Part shown: positions 51,448-61,022 of the stretch, one piece after another
Position numbering within the stretch: the first letter of the stretch is position 1
How the letters are laid out: each line of letters opens with the position of its first letter
Assembly (NCBI RefSeq): GCF_031457455.1
Contig: NZ_JAVDWU010000001.1
Coordinates: 806,001 to 870,000, forward strand
Direction: 5' to 3'
From: Hydrogenophaga palleronii_A
GTDB lineage: Bacteria; Pseudomonadota; Gammaproteobacteria; Burkholderiales; Burkholderiaceae_C
DNA: 64,000 bases
Notes under the pieces: model-generated
The model's input: only the letters and a program-made list of their open reading frames with translations
Database searches by the model: none
What the model was told of the DNA's origin: nothing
Program-made: the position numbers and the translations under genes

Positions 51448-52632
51448 TTGATTCAGGCAGACCCACTTTCCACGTCCACACCCCGAGTCATATTGGTGGG
51501 TGTGGATCTGGGCGCCCCCAATTTCGACGGCAAGCTTGAAGAACTGGGATTGCTGGCGAAGACGGCCGGATACGAGGTCGCTGAACGAGTGGCTTGCAAG
51601 CGCCGAGCACCTGACCCTGCCTTGTTTGTGGGGTCCGGCAAGGCTGACGAAATCAAGATGCTGGCCCAGGCGACAGGCGCTACTGAAGTGCTGTTTGATC
51701 AAGCCCTTAGCCCAGCCCAGCAGCGCAATCTGGAGCGTCACCTGGGCATGCCGGTCAATGACCGCATCCTGCTGATACTGGAAATATTCGCTCAGCGGGC
51801 AAGAAGCCACGAGGGCAAGCTGCAGGTTGAACTGGCCCGGCTTCAGTATCTTTCCACCCGCCTGGTTCGCAGATGGTCCCACCTGGAGCGGCAAAGTGGC
51901 GGTATCGGGATGCGAGGTGGCCCAGGCGAAACCCAGATTGAACTCGACAGACGCATGATTGGTGACGCCATCAAGCGCATCAAGGAGCGTCTGGTCAAGG
52001 TCAAGAAACAGAGAGCCACCCAGCGACGGCAGCGGGAGCGCAGAGATGCGTTCACGATCTCCCTTGTGGGCTACACCAACGCGGGCAAATCGTCACTCTT
52101 CAATGCACTGGTCAAGGCGCGTGCCTATGCCGCTGATCAGCTGTTCGCCACGCTCGACACCACCACGAGGCAGCTCTACCTCGGCGAAGCCGGCCGCTCG
52201 GTTTCACTGTCCGACACCGTGGGTTTCATACGGAACCTCCCGCACGGACTGGTCGATGCTTTTGCTGCCACGCTGCAGGAATCGATCGATGCCGATCTGC
52301 TGCTGCATGTGGTGGATGCGTCCAACCCTGCTTACACCGAGCAAATCGCGGCCGTGCAAGGCGTATTGAAGGACATTGGTGCCGATGATGTCCCTCAGAT
52401 ACTCGTCTTCAACAAGCTGGACGCCATGCATCCAGACTCACTGCCACTGGTCCCACAAGACGTGATGGAACTCGATGGTGAGCCCATGGATCGGGTCTAT
52501 GTGAGTGCCTTGACCGGGGAGGGGTTGCCCCGTCTGAGAGCACTGCTTGCGCAGCGCGTGGCAGAACGTTCGGGCACGGATGAAGACAATACCCCGGGGG
52601 AGCTCGCCGGTATCGGTGATGCGCCTCTGTGA
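51448..52632 (+). CDS. hflX: Ribosome-associated GTPase HflX
   Basis: A 394-residue GTPase that splits stalled or heat-damaged ribosomes. The N-terminal HflX domain (about 10-190) includes LFVGSGKADEI and GGPGETQIELDRR. The G domain (about 195-365) has GYTNAGKSSLFNAL, DTVGFIRNLPH and NKLD. The start appears to be TTG at 51448, with no strong Shine-Dalgarno. It follows hfq by 67 bases and precedes hflKC, as in E. coli. Confidence 0.95.
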   Translation: MIQADPLSTSTPRVILVGVDLGAPNFDGKLEELGLLAKTAGYEVAERVACKRRAPDPALFVGSGKADEIKMLAQATGATEVLFDQALSPAQQRNLERHLGMPVNDRILLILEIFAQRARSHEGKLQVELARLQYLSTRLVRRWSHLERQSGGIGMRGGPGETQIELDRRMIGDAIKRIKERLVKVKKQRATQRRQRERRDAFTISLVGYTNAGKSSLFNALVKARAYAADQLFATLDTTTRQLYLGEAGRSVSLSDTVGFIRNLPHGLVDAFAATLQESIDADLLLHVVDASNPAYTEQIAAVQGVLKDIGADDVPQILVFNKLDAMHPDSLPLVPQDVMELDGEPMDRVYVSALTGEGLPRLRALLAQRVAERSGTDEDNTPGELAGIGDAPL

Positions 52633-52677
52633 TTGGGCACAATGTGATGGTTTTGAATTGAAAGAAGTTGGCAAGAC

Positions 52678-54048
52678 ATGGACGTGAATTTGCAACCGCA
52701 TGACCGCGGGTCGGAAAATTTGGCTCGCCGCCGTGGCTGGCTCTCGCGCCTGGGCGTGTTCAACCTCAACGATCCCAGGTGGGGCCGCGATGATGATGCG
52801 CCCCGCAATGCCGGGGACGACAACGACGATCGCCAACCGCAAAGAGACCAACGTCCGAGGGGACAGGGACCCAATCAGGGGCCACCAGATCTGGATGAGC
52901 TCTGGCGCGACTTCAATCGCAAGCTGGGCGGCCTGCTGGGAAACAAGGGCGGCTCCGGTGGCGGACAGGGTGGCGGCAACGGTGGCGGCGGAATGCCCGG
53001 GTTCAATCCCAACCCCAAGGCCACGGGCATAGGCGTCGGACTGATTGCAGGCGTGGCGGTATTGATCTGGCTGGGCACCGGCTTTTTCATCGTCCAGGAA
53101 GCCCAGCAGGCCGTGATCACGCAGTTTGGCAAATACCACAGCACGGTGGGCGCGGGCTTCAACTGGCGGTTGCCTTATCCCATTCAAAGACACGAAACGG
53201 TCTTTGTGACCCAACTGCGCTCGGTGGATGTGGGGCGCGACAACATCGTGCCAGCCACGGGCCTGCGTGAGTCGTCCATGTTGACCGAAGACGAGAACAT
53301 CGTCGACATCAAGTTTGTCGTTCAATACCGCCTGAACGATGCGCGGGCCTTCCTCTTCGAGAGCCGAGATCCTGACGCTGCGGTGTTGAAGGCCGCCGAG
53401 ACGGCCGTGCGCGAAGTGGTGGGCAAAATGAAGATGGATGCCGTGCTCGCAGAGGAACGCGATCAGATCGCCCCTCGCGTGCGTGCCCTCATGCAGACGA
53501 TTCTGGAACGCTACAAGGTGGGTATCGATGTGGTGGGTGTGAACCTGCAGCAAGGTGGTGTCCGCCCGCCAGAGCAGGTGCAGGCCGCCTTTGATGATGT
53601 GCTCAGGGCAGGGCAGGAACGTGAACGGGCGAAAAACGAAGCAGAAGCCTACGCTAATGACGTGGTGCCTCGTGCCCGCGGTGCCGCGTCCCGCCTGACC
53701 GAAGAGGCGGAAGGTTATCGCGCCCGGATCGTGGCCCAGGCTGAGGGTGACTCGCAGCGCTTCCGCTCGGTCCTGGACGAATACCAGAAGGCGCCGCAAG
53801 TCACGCGGGAACGCATGTATGTCGACGCCATGCAGGAGATCTACAGCAACGTCACCAAGGTGCTTGTGGATTCCAAGTCGGGCTCCAATCTGCTTTATCT
53901 GCCCCTGGACAAGATCATGCAGATGACCGGACAGGGGGCGTCGGCCATCCAGAGTGCGCCCACAACGACACTGCCGCCACCGGCCTCCACGCCGGCCAAT
54001 CGCAGTCTTGACAATGCTGCTCGCTCGCGTGAGCGAGAGAGCCGTTGA
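52678..54048 (+). CDS. hflK: FtsH protease modulator HflK
   Basis: A 456-residue SPFH/prohibitin-family membrane protein. A long hydrophilic N-terminus with an Arg/Asp-rich part and a Gly-rich run (about 95-115) precedes one membrane helix (about 120-140). The SPFH domain (about 145-320) follows, then a coiled-coil rich in Glu/Arg/Ala and a Pro/Ser/Thr-rich tail. With HflC it encloses FtsH in a cage-like membrane structure and limits proteolysis. The ATG at 52678 is preceded by AAGAAGTTGG. Confidence 0.95.
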   Translation: MDVNLQPHDRGSENLARRRGWLSRLGVFNLNDPRWGRDDDAPRNAGDDNDDRQPQRDQRPRGQGPNQGPPDLDELWRDFNRKLGGLLGNKGGSGGGQGGGNGGGGMPGFNPNPKATGIGVGLIAGVAVLIWLGTGFFIVQEAQQAVITQFGKYHSTVGAGFNWRLPYPIQRHETVFVTQLRSVDVGRDNIVPATGLRESSMLTEDENIVDIKFVVQYRLNDARAFLFESRDPDAAVLKAAETAVREVVGKMKMDAVLAEERDQIAPRVRALMQTILERYKVGIDVVGVNLQQGGVRPPEQVQAAFDDVLRAGQERERAKNEAEAYANDVVPRARGAASRLTEEAEGYRARIVAQAEGDSQRFRSVLDEYQKAPQVTRERMYVDAMQEIYSNVTKVLVDSKSGSNLLYLPLDKIMQMTGQGASAIQSAPTTTLPPPASTPANRSLDNAARSRERESR

Positions 54049-54086
54049 ATGGGCTGGCGAGCACCTGTGACCAATGAGCAAGCGCT

Positions 54087-54977
54087 ATGAATAAACTGGG
54101 TTTTATCCTCACGTCTTTTGTTGTGGTCCTCGCCATAGCGAGTTCCATGTTGTTTGTGGTTGATCAGCGCCAGTTCGGCGTGGTCTTCCAGCTGGGCCAG
54201 ATCAAGCAAGTTGTGACCGAACCGGGTCTGAACTTCAAGCTTCCACCACCATTCCAGAATGTGTCGTACATCGACAAGCGCCTTTTGACGCTGGAGAGCA
54301 CCGACACTGAGCCCACCCTGACCGCAGAGAAGCAGCGGGTGGTTATTGACTGGTACGTGCGCTGGCGCATCAGCGATCCACAGGTCTACATTCGCAACGT
54401 CGGCCTGAACGAACGGGCTGGGGCGCTGCAGCTCAACCGGGTGGTGCGCAACTCCTTCCAGCAGGAAGTGAACAAGCGCACGGTGAACGAGTTGCTGTCG
54501 ACTCGGCGGGAGGAGCTCATGGCCGATGTCAAGCGGGACGTGCTGGCTGCAGTGCGTGGCGCCGATCAGCCATGGGGCATGGATGTGGTGGATGTGCGCA
54601 TCACGCGGGTGGATTACGCTGAAAGCATCACCCGTGCGGTTTATGACCGTATGGAGGCCGAGCGAAAGCGGGTGGCCAACGAGTTGCGCTCCACCGGTTT
54701 CGCCGAAGGCGAAAAGATCCGCGCTGATGCCGATCGTCAACGCGAAGTGATCGTGTCTGAGGCCTACCGGGATGCTCAGCGCATCAAGGGTGAGGGTGAT
54801 GGGCAGGCGGCCGCAACTTTTGCAGAAGCGTTCGGGCGTGATCCGGCGTTTGCCCAGTTCTACCGCAGCCTGGATGCTTACAAAGCCAGCTTCTCGGGCA
54901 AGTCCGACGTGATGGTGATCGATCCGTCATCGGACTTCTTCAAGGCGCTTCGCAACAGTAACGTCGCCCCTCGCTGA
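54087..54977 (+). CDS. hflC: FtsH protease modulator HflC
   Basis: A 296-residue partner of HflK. An N-terminal membrane anchor (about 5-25; LGFILTSFVVVLAIASSMLF) leads to an SPFH domain with VDQRQFGVVFQLGQIK and a coiled-coil segment (about 185-260) containing AERKRVANELRSTG. It lies 38 bases after hflK, so the subunits are made together. The DUF2065 gene follows 12 bases later. Confidence 0.96.
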   Translation: MNKLGFILTSFVVVLAIASSMLFVVDQRQFGVVFQLGQIKQVVTEPGLNFKLPPPFQNVSYIDKRLLTLESTDTEPTLTAEKQRVVIDWYVRWRISDPQVYIRNVGLNERAGALQLNRVVRNSFQQEVNKRTVNELLSTRREELMADVKRDVLAAVRGADQPWGMDVVDVRITRVDYAESITRAVYDRMEAERKRVANELRSTGFAEGEKIRADADRQREVIVSEAYRDAQRIKGEGDGQAAATFAEAFGRDPAFAQFYRSLDAYKASFSGKSDVMVIDPSSDFFKALRNSNVAPR

Positions 54978-54989
54978 CAGCGTTTGCCC

Positions 54990-55175
54990 ATGGCCGACGT
55001 GTTCTGGGCAGCGCTCGCACTCGTCCTCATTTTTGAGGGCTTGCTGCCCTTTCTCTCCCCTGGGGGGTGGCGGCGCATGTTTGGCGAAATGCTGAAGATG
55101 CGCGATGGTCAAATCCGTTTCTTCGGATTGATCTCGCTGATTTCCGGGTGCTTGCTCTGGTGGTGGATCACCTGA
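54990..55175 (+). CDS. DUF2065 small membrane protein (YjeT-like)
   Basis: A 61-residue protein with two hydrophobic helices (about 3-22 and 42-60) joined by a basic loop GGWRRMFGEML. This is the DUF2065/YjeT family, commonly found directly after hflC; its function is unknown. The ATG at 54990 is 12 bases after hflC with no clear ribosome-binding site of its own, which suggests coupling. Confidence 0.88.
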   Translation: MADVFWAALALVLIFEGLLPFLSPGGWRRMFGEMLKMRDGQIRFFGLISLISGCLLWWWIT

Positions 55176-55289
55176 AGCCCTTGTTGGCTTGCAGGTGATT
55201 CGTCACTTGCCACGGCGGTCGAGGTCTTGCGTGGGAGAGCGCAGCTGCGACCGGTAAAATTCTCTTTTTACTTTCCCCTCAAAATGCCC

Positions 55290-56459
55290 ATGTCTGCCTG
55301 GGTCCTTCCGGATCACATTGCCGATGTCCTGCCCTCCGAGGCCCGGCACATCGAGGAACTTCGCAGGGGTCTGCTCGACACCGCCCGCAGCTACGGCTAT
55401 GAGTTGGTCATGCCGCCGTTGCTCGAACACCTGGAGTCTCTGTTGACCGGCACCGGTGAGGCGCTGGACCTGCAGACCTTCAAATTGGTGGATCAACTCT
55501 CGGGCCGCACGCTGGGCTTGCGTGCAGACAGTACGCCACAGGTCGCGCGAATTGATGCGCACCTGCTCAACCGCCAAGGCATTGCCCGCCTGAGCTACTG
55601 TGGCCCGGTGGTGCACACGCGTATAGATCGACCACTGGCCAGCCGGGAGCCCCTGCAGTTTGGTGCCGAAATCTACGGCCACGGGGGCATGGAAGCAGAC
55701 CTGGAGATCATCGAACTGGCGCAAGCCTGCCTGCGCGCAGCAGGACTGCAGAAGCTCCAGCTGGACATGGCGGACGTGCGGGTGATTGATGCCGTGCTGA
55801 ATCCGGTGCAGATCGAGGCGACCAAGGAGACACTGATTCATTCCGCGCTGGCGGCCAAGGACGTGGCAGAGCTGAAATCGCTCGCTCGTGATTTGCCGGC
55901 ACGGGTCCGGGAAGATCTTTGCGCCTTGCCTCGACTCTTTGGTGGAGCCGATGTGCTGGACGAAGCGTTGCAGGTCCTGCAACCCTCCATGGCGCTTGAA
56001 GAAGCCATCCGCTGTCTGCGGTGGCTGGCGTCACATGCACCGGCCGACATGGACGTTTCCATCGATCTGGCTGATCTGCGCGGCTACGCCTACTACACCG
56101 GCATGCGGTTTGCAGTGTTTTCGCATGGCACCCGGGGAGAGCCCGTGGAGGTGGCACGTGGCGGCCGGTACGACGAAGTCGGCGCCATTTTTGGCCGAAA
56201 CCGTCCTGCTGTGGGTTTCAGCCTTGATCTCAAGGAACTGGTGGCGGCTGTCGCGCCCTGTCCATTGGTGGCCGCGATACGCGCACCCTGGAGCATGGAC
56301 GCCGGGTTGCGGCAGGCCATTGGCGAGTTGCGCGCGCAGGGGCACACGGTGGTGTGCGTGTTGCCTGGGCATGAACACCAAGTCGATGAATTCAGGTGTG
56401 ACCGGGAATTGGTGAGCGATGCCACCCATGCCGGCGCCTGGACTGTGAAGCAAATTTGA
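55290..56459 (+). CDS. hisZ: ATP phosphoribosyltransferase regulatory subunit HisZ
   Basis: A 389-residue HisS-like paralogue. It keeps the class II fold, with LRADSTPQVARI, but lacks the HisS histidine motif LVRGMDYYN, having DLRGYAYYTGMRF instead. In organisms with a short HisG, HisZ is required to make the first enzyme of histidine synthesis active. Its presence implies a short HisG elsewhere in this genome. Two in-frame ATGs occur (55284, 55290); I use the second because the family begins MSAWVLPDH. It precedes purA, a common order in Burkholderiales; HisG and PurA both act near the ATP/AICAR branch of metabolism. Confidence 0.93.
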   Translation: MSAWVLPDHIADVLPSEARHIEELRRGLLDTARSYGYELVMPPLLEHLESLLTGTGEALDLQTFKLVDQLSGRTLGLRADSTPQVARIDAHLLNRQGIARLSYCGPVVHTRIDRPLASREPLQFGAEIYGHGGMEADLEIIELAQACLRAAGLQKLQLDMADVRVIDAVLNPVQIEATKETLIHSALAAKDVAELKSLARDLPARVREDLCALPRLFGGADVLDEALQVLQPSMALEEAIRCLRWLASHAPADMDVSIDLADLRGYAYYTGMRFAVFSHGTRGEPVEVARGGRYDEVGAIFGRNRPAVGFSLDLKELVAAVAPCPLVAAIRAPWSMDAGLRQAIGELRAQGHTVVCVLPGHEHQVDEFRCDRELVSDATHAGAWTVKQI

Positions 56460-56473
56460 ACGGAAATCTGAGA

Positions 56474-57862
56474 ATGACAAACAGCAACAGCGCCGTGGTG
56501 CCAGGTCGCAACGTGGTGGTCGTGGGAACCCAGTGGGGTGATGAAGGCAAGGGCAAGCTGGTCGACTGGCTGACCGAAACCGCCACAGGGGTGGTGCGCT
56601 TCCAGGGTGGGCACAACGCGGGTCATACCCTGGTGATCAATGGCGTCAAAACGGCGCTGCATCTCATTCCCAGCGGCATCATGCGCCCGGGCGTCAAGTG
56701 CTACATCGGCAACGGGGTGGTGTTGTCGGTGGGCAAACTGTTTGAGGAAATTGCAGGGTTGGAGAAGGCCGGCGTCGATGTGCGCTCGCGTTTGCGGGTG
56801 AGCGAGGCCTGTCCCCTGATCCTTCCTTTTCACGCCGCGATCGACATCGCACGAGAGGCTGCCAAGGAGAAGGCGGGCACCGCCAAGATCGGCACCACCG
56901 GCCGCGGCATCGGCCCGGCATACGAAGACAAGATCGCGCGCAGGGCGCTGCGCGTTCAGGACCTCAAATACCCAGACCGGTTTGCGTCGAAGTTGCGTGA
57001 TCTGCTTGATCTGCACAACCATGTGCTGACCACCTATCTCGGATCTGCGGCGATGGTCTGGGACGAGAAAATTGCGACCTACATGAAAGATGGGGCGATC
57101 CAGTTCGAACCCGTCTTTGATGAAGCCATGGCACAGGCCGAACTGCTCAGGCCCATGATTGCAGACGTGTCACGAGAGCTCAACCGGGCTCATGTGGAGG
57201 GCGCCAATCTGCTGTTTGAAGGTGCACAGGGAACGTTGCTGGACATCGATCACGGCACTTACCCGTTTGTCACCTCCAGCAACTGCGTGGCCGGCAACGC
57301 GGCAGCAGGCGCTGGCGTCGGGCCTGGCATGCTGCACTATGTGCTGGGCATCACGAAGGCCTATTGCACGCGCGTGGGCGGCGGCCCGTTCCCCACCGAG
57401 CTCGCATGGGAAGAGGAAGGCACACCAGGCTGGCACATGGCCACGGTCGGCGCCGAAAAAGGCGTGACCACCGGCCGGAGCCGTCGTTGCGGCTGGTTTG
57501 ACGCCGCCCTGTTGAAGCGATCCGCCCAGGTCAACGGCCTCTCAGGACTGTGCATCACCAAACTCGATGTGCTCGACGGGCTGAGCGAGCTCAAGCTGTG
57601 CACGGGCTATGAGCTTGACGGGGAGTTCATTGACATCCTTCCCATGGGCGCTGAAGACATTTCACGCTGCAAGCCCATCTACGAAACGCTGCCTGGCTGG
57701 TCCGATTCCTCTGTGGGTGTGACGCAATACGATGAGCTGCCTGAGAACGCGCGTCGCTACCTGCAGCGCATCCAGGAGACCACCGGTGTCCCGATCCATG
57801 TGGTGTCCACCAGTCCGGACAGGGATCACACGATCCTGTTGCACCATCCGTACCACGCGTGA
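56474..57862 (+). CDS. purA: Adenylosuccinate synthetase
   Basis: A 462-residue enzyme that joins IMP and aspartate using GTP, the first committed step to AMP. GTQWGDEGKGKLVDWLTE is the P-loop region with the catalytic aspartate; GHNAGHT and RVGGGPFPTEL are further active-site signatures. It is about 30 residues longer than the E. coli enzyme (432), partly through an N-terminal MTNSNSAVVPGR extension. The ATG at 56474 is 14 bases after hisZ. A phosphoribosyltransferase follows. Confidence 0.96.
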   Translation: MTNSNSAVVPGRNVVVVGTQWGDEGKGKLVDWLTETATGVVRFQGGHNAGHTLVINGVKTALHLIPSGIMRPGVKCYIGNGVVLSVGKLFEEIAGLEKAGVDVRSRLRVSEACPLILPFHAAIDIAREAAKEKAGTAKIGTTGRGIGPAYEDKIARRALRVQDLKYPDRFASKLRDLLDLHNHVLTTYLGSAAMVWDEKIATYMKDGAIQFEPVFDEAMAQAELLRPMIADVSRELNRAHVEGANLLFEGAQGTLLDIDHGTYPFVTSSNCVAGNAAAGAGVGPGMLHYVLGITKAYCTRVGGGPFPTELAWEEEGTPGWHMATVGAEKGVTTGRSRRCGWFDAALLKRSAQVNGLSGLCITKLDVLDGLSELKLCTGYELDGEFIDILPMGAEDISRCKPIYETLPGWSDSSVGVTQYDELPENARRYLQRIQETTGVPIHVVSTSPDRDHTILLHHPYHA

Positions 57863-57920
57863 TGGTCGGTCGTTCCCCTTTCGTGCAGAATCCAAAACAC
57901 AGACCCCACCCGGAGCCTAC

Positions 57921-58445
57921 ATGCTGACCGAAGACGGCAAACACCTCTACGTCTCTTACGACGAGTACCACAACCTGATCGAGAAGCTGGCGCTCAAGGT
58001 CTACCAGTCGGGCTGGGAATTCGACACCATTCTTTGTCTGGCCAGGGGTGGCATGCGCCCTGGCGACATTCTTTCTCGCATTTTTGATGTGCCACTGGCC
58101 ATTATGTCGACCAGCTCCTATCGGGCGGAAGCTGGCAAACAGCAAGGTCAGTTGGACATCGCTCGGTACATCACCACGCCAAAAGGGGAGATTGCCGGGA
58201 GGGTGTTGCTGGTTGATGATTTGGCCGACTCGGGTGTCACCCTGCAAGCGGTGATCAAGATGTTGAAGACCAACTACGCGCCCATCACAGAGCTTCGCAG
58301 CGCCGTGATCTGGACGAAACAGTTGTCCACCTTCACTCCCGACTACTCGGTGGAGTTTCTGCCTACGAATCCGTGGATCCACCAGCCCTTTGAAGGGTAC
58401 GATGCGCTGAGGCCGGCACAACTGCTGGAAAAATGGAAGCTTTGA
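57921..58445 (+). CDS. Purine-type phosphoribosyltransferase
   Basis: A 174-residue phosphoribosyltransferase. The PRPP-binding motif is VLLVDDLADSGVTL (about residues 94-107), and ILCLARGGMRPGDILS forms the earlier PPi loop. The relation is to hypoxanthine/xanthine-guanine enzymes (Gpt/Hpt), which return bases to the nucleotide pool, and the location after purA fits purine salvage. Base specificity cannot be read from the sequence. GGAG lies five bases before the ATG at 57921. metC follows five bases after the stop. Confidence 0.9.
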   Translation: MLTEDGKHLYVSYDEYHNLIEKLALKVYQSGWEFDTILCLARGGMRPGDILSRIFDVPLAIMSTSSYRAEAGKQQGQLDIARYITTPKGEIAGRVLLVDDLADSGVTLQAVIKMLKTNYAPITELRSAVIWTKQLSTFTPDYSVEFLPTNPWIHQPFEGYDALRPAQLLEKWKL

Positions 58446-58450
58446 GCTGA

Positions 58451-59647
58451 ATGAGCGATCCTTTCACCACCCAGCTGATTCACCATCCTTACACCCCTCC
58501 GGCGGGGTTCGATGCCGTTGCACCGGGCGTGCACAAGGCGTCGACGGTCCTGTTTCCCAATGTTCATGCCCTGCGCACGCAGGAATGGAAAGACAAGAGC
58601 GGCTATACCTACGGCCTGCACGGCACACCCACCACGTTCACGCTGGAAGAGCGAATTGCCACGCTGGAAGGGGGGCGTTTTTGTGTGCTCGCACCCAGCG
58701 GCCTTTCGGCCGTCGTCCTGGTCGACATGGCATTCCTCCGGCAGGGCGATGAGCTGTTGATTCCCGACAATGCCTACGGCCCCGGCAAGGCATTTGCCGA
58801 AGGCGAGCTCAAGGCCTGGGGCATTTCACATCGTTTCTTCGATGCCATGGATCCGGCCGACCTGGCGTCAAAGTTGAGCCCCGCGACGCGGTTGGTATGG
58901 TTGGAGGCGCCTGGATCCATCACCCTCGAATTCCCGGATGTGCCTGCTTTGACCGCGGTGGTGCAGGAGGCCAATCGCCAGCGTGGAGCTTCACAGCGCC
59001 CGATCATCACGGCGTTCGACAACACCTGGGGCGCTGGCATCGCGTTCAATGCGTTTGAACTGGGTGTGGATGTGTCCATGCAGGCCCTCACCAAATACCC
59101 CAGCGGCGGCGCCGATGTGCTGATGGGGTCGGTGGTGACCCGGGATGCGCATCTTCACCAGGCGGTGTTGATGACTCACATGCGCCTGGGCTTGGGTGTC
59201 GGTGCGAACGACGCAGAACTGGTGCTGCGCGGCCTCAATTCCATGGCGGTGCGGTACCGCGCGCAAGATGCCTCTACACGCGACCTGGCCGCCTGGATGC
59301 AGAGGCAGCCCGGGGTTGTCAAGGTGCTCCACCCTGCATTGACAGACTCGCCCGGCCATGAACACTGGCTTAGAGACGCTCGAGGTGCGGCCTGCCTGTT
59401 CAGCGTGGTCTTCGACGAAGCGTTCGCTCAAGATCGCATCGATGGCTTCTGCGACGCGCTCCAGCTGTTTCGACTCGGCTGGAGCTGGGCGGGGCCCGTC
59501 AGCCTCTGTGCTCCCTATAACGTGTCGTCCATTCGCACCGCGCCATGGCCATACAAGGGCGGGTTGGTGCGCTTCGCCGTTGGGCTTGAAGCCGCAGATG
59601 ACTTGCGCGCCGATCTGGCGCAGGCCCTGTCTGTGCTGACCGCCTGA
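58451..59647 (+). CDS. metC: Cystathionine beta-lyase
   Basis: A 398-residue PLP enzyme of the Cys/Met metabolism family; it cleaves cystathionine to homocysteine, pyruvate and ammonia. The PLP lysine lies in ALTKYPSGGADVLMG, and FDNTWGAGIAFN holds the aspartate that contacts the cofactor. SGLSAVVLVDMAFL and EAPGSITLEFPDVPAL are family landmarks of the bacterial MetC group rather than cystathionine gamma-synthase. Related family members can have other C-S lyase activities, so the substrate is inferred. It starts at the ATG at 58451, coupled to the previous gene. Confidence 0.9.
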   Translation: MSDPFTTQLIHHPYTPPAGFDAVAPGVHKASTVLFPNVHALRTQEWKDKSGYTYGLHGTPTTFTLEERIATLEGGRFCVLAPSGLSAVVLVDMAFLRQGDELLIPDNAYGPGKAFAEGELKAWGISHRFFDAMDPADLASKLSPATRLVWLEAPGSITLEFPDVPALTAVVQEANRQRGASQRPIITAFDNTWGAGIAFNAFELGVDVSMQALTKYPSGGADVLMGSVVTRDAHLHQAVLMTHMRLGLGVGANDAELVLRGLNSMAVRYRAQDASTRDLAAWMQRQPGVVKVLHPALTDSPGHEHWLRDARGAACLFSVVFDEAFAQDRIDGFCDALQLFRLGWSWAGPVSLCAPYNVSSIRTAPWPYKGGLVRFAVGLEAADDLRADLAQALSVLTA

Positions 59648-59678
59648 TCCCCTTTTCACCCTCCAAAGAAAGACAGTT

Positions 59679-59885
59679 TTGGCCACTCCCAATTACGGAT
59701 TCGAAAAACGCCAGCGCGAACTCGCCAAGAAGAAGAAAAAGGAAGAGAAGCTCAGAGCCAAGGCAGCCGGCAAGCGCCACGATGGCAGCGATGCACCTGA
59801 AGGCGAAGCTGCTGAGGAGCAAGACCCAGGGGCCGCAGAAGGCGAGGCTTCCCCGGGAAGCGAGGGTCCTGGCAGCGCCGCTTGA
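59679..59885 (+). CDS. Small lysine-rich conserved protein, function unknown
   Basis: A 68-residue protein. The N-terminus ATPNYGFEKRQRELAKKKKKEEK is strongly basic and looks like a recurring small-protein family in betaproteobacteria. The rest is acidic, rich in Glu, Gly, Ala and Pro, and certainly disordered. The start appears to be TTG at 59679, with AAAGAAAGA ahead. The bipolar charge pattern suggests binding to nucleic acid or ribosomes, but nothing more can be said. It lies 31 bases after metC. Confidence 0.7.
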   Translation: MATPNYGFEKRQRELAKKKKKEEKLRAKAAGKRHDGSDAPEGEAAEEQDPGAAEGEASPGSEGPGSAA

Positions 59886-59939
59886 CCGGGCAGGGCGCTC
59901 GCCGGTATCACGCGCTGCGCATGGACGTGAAACCCGGTC

Positions 59940-61016
59940 TCAGTTCACGGGCGCTGTTGACCCCCGGGAAATCAAGGTCGAGGCAACCCCAGCAAAAGAT
60001 GCCGGTGTCCGATCGGGTAGCTCAAGCGGCAATGCGTGAGCATATTGTCTGAAGTTTCTTTCGATCGACTGCGCGTACATCGGGTCGTAGTGCCTGGTCA
60101 ACAGTTCCTGCACGACCCAGGGCGTTTCTCCTGCGTGGACCTTGGCAATCCAGTCTGACACCACCGCTTTGCCGCGAAGCTCCGTCAGGGCCTCCAGGCG
60201 CTCGCAGAAGTGGGTGGGATCCTGCACAAAAAAATCGTAGTCTTCCAGCAGCAGGGCAACGCGCTCTGAATCGCTCAGCCGCAGGTCCACGCACGGACTC
60301 TTGCGCATGGCCTCCATCAAGCCGTCAGGCACCCGAAGGTTGCCCACTTTCTTGCTCTCACTCTCCACATACACCACTTGCGCCGGATCGAACCGACGCA
60401 GGGCCTGCCAGACCAGACTGTCAAATCGCTTCTGACTGGGTTGGGGATGACCTGGGATATGTCCGAGGACAGAGCTCCGGTGAGCAGCCAATGCTTCCAG
60501 GTCCAGCACCTGCGCACCTTGCGCGGCCAGGGCATGCAGCAAACGGGTCTTTCCGCTGCCCGTGGGACCACAGATCACCCGGTACTCCAAACGCGGCGCC
60601 ATGCGCGCGAGGTCGTCCACCAGCGCGGCGCGCCAGGCTTTGTAGCCTCCCTCAATGAGCGTGACCTGAAAGCCGATGGCGCCCAGGATGGTGGCCAGCG
60701 CGCCGCTGCGGTTGCCGCCGCGCCAGCAGTACACGAGCGGCTTCCAGTCGCGGGCTTTGTCGATCACCTCGCGCTCGATGTGCGCCGCGATGTTCTTCGC
60801 CGCCAGAGCGGCGCCCCGCTTTTTGGCCTCAAACGCATTGACCTGCTTGTACATCGTGCCAATGGCGATGCGCTCTTCGTTGTTCAGCGTGGGCCAGTTC
60901 ACTGCACCAGGCACGTGGTCCAGCGCGTGCTCGTCTTCAGACCGGGCATCGATGATGGTGTGGAAATCGTCCAGACGAGCCAGCGCATCAGTTGCAGGCA
61001 AGGTAATGACAGGCAT
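59940..61016 (-). CDS. mnmH: tRNA 2-selenouridine synthase
   Basis: A 358-residue enzyme that replaces sulfur by selenium in 2-thiouridine at wobble position 34 (also called SelU or YbbB). The N-terminal rhodanese domain (about 1-130) has its active cysteine at C97 in YCWRGGNRS, the same position as in E. coli SelU. The C-terminal part carries a P-loop GPTGSGKT (about 149-156). It requires selenophosphate, so a selD gene is expected elsewhere. It is downstream of the TesA-like gene on the minus strand, with only six bases between. Confidence 0.95.
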   Translation of the reverse strand: MPVITLPATDALARLDDFHTIIDARSEDEHALDHVPGAVNWPTLNNEERIAIGTMYKQVNAFEAKKRGAALAAKNIAAHIEREVIDKARDWKPLVYCWRGGNRSGALATILGAIGFQVTLIEGGYKAWRAALVDDLARMAPRLEYRVICGPTGSGKTRLLHALAAQGAQVLDLEALAAHRSSVLGHIPGHPQPSQKRFDSLVWQALRRFDPAQVVYVESESKKVGNLRVPDGLMEAMRKSPCVDLRLSDSERVALLLEDYDFFVQDPTHFCERLEALTELRGKAVVSDWIAKVHAGETPWVVQELLTRHYDPMYAQSIERNFRQYAHALPLELPDRTPASFAGVASTLISRGSTAPVN

Positions 61017-61022
61017 GTCTGT

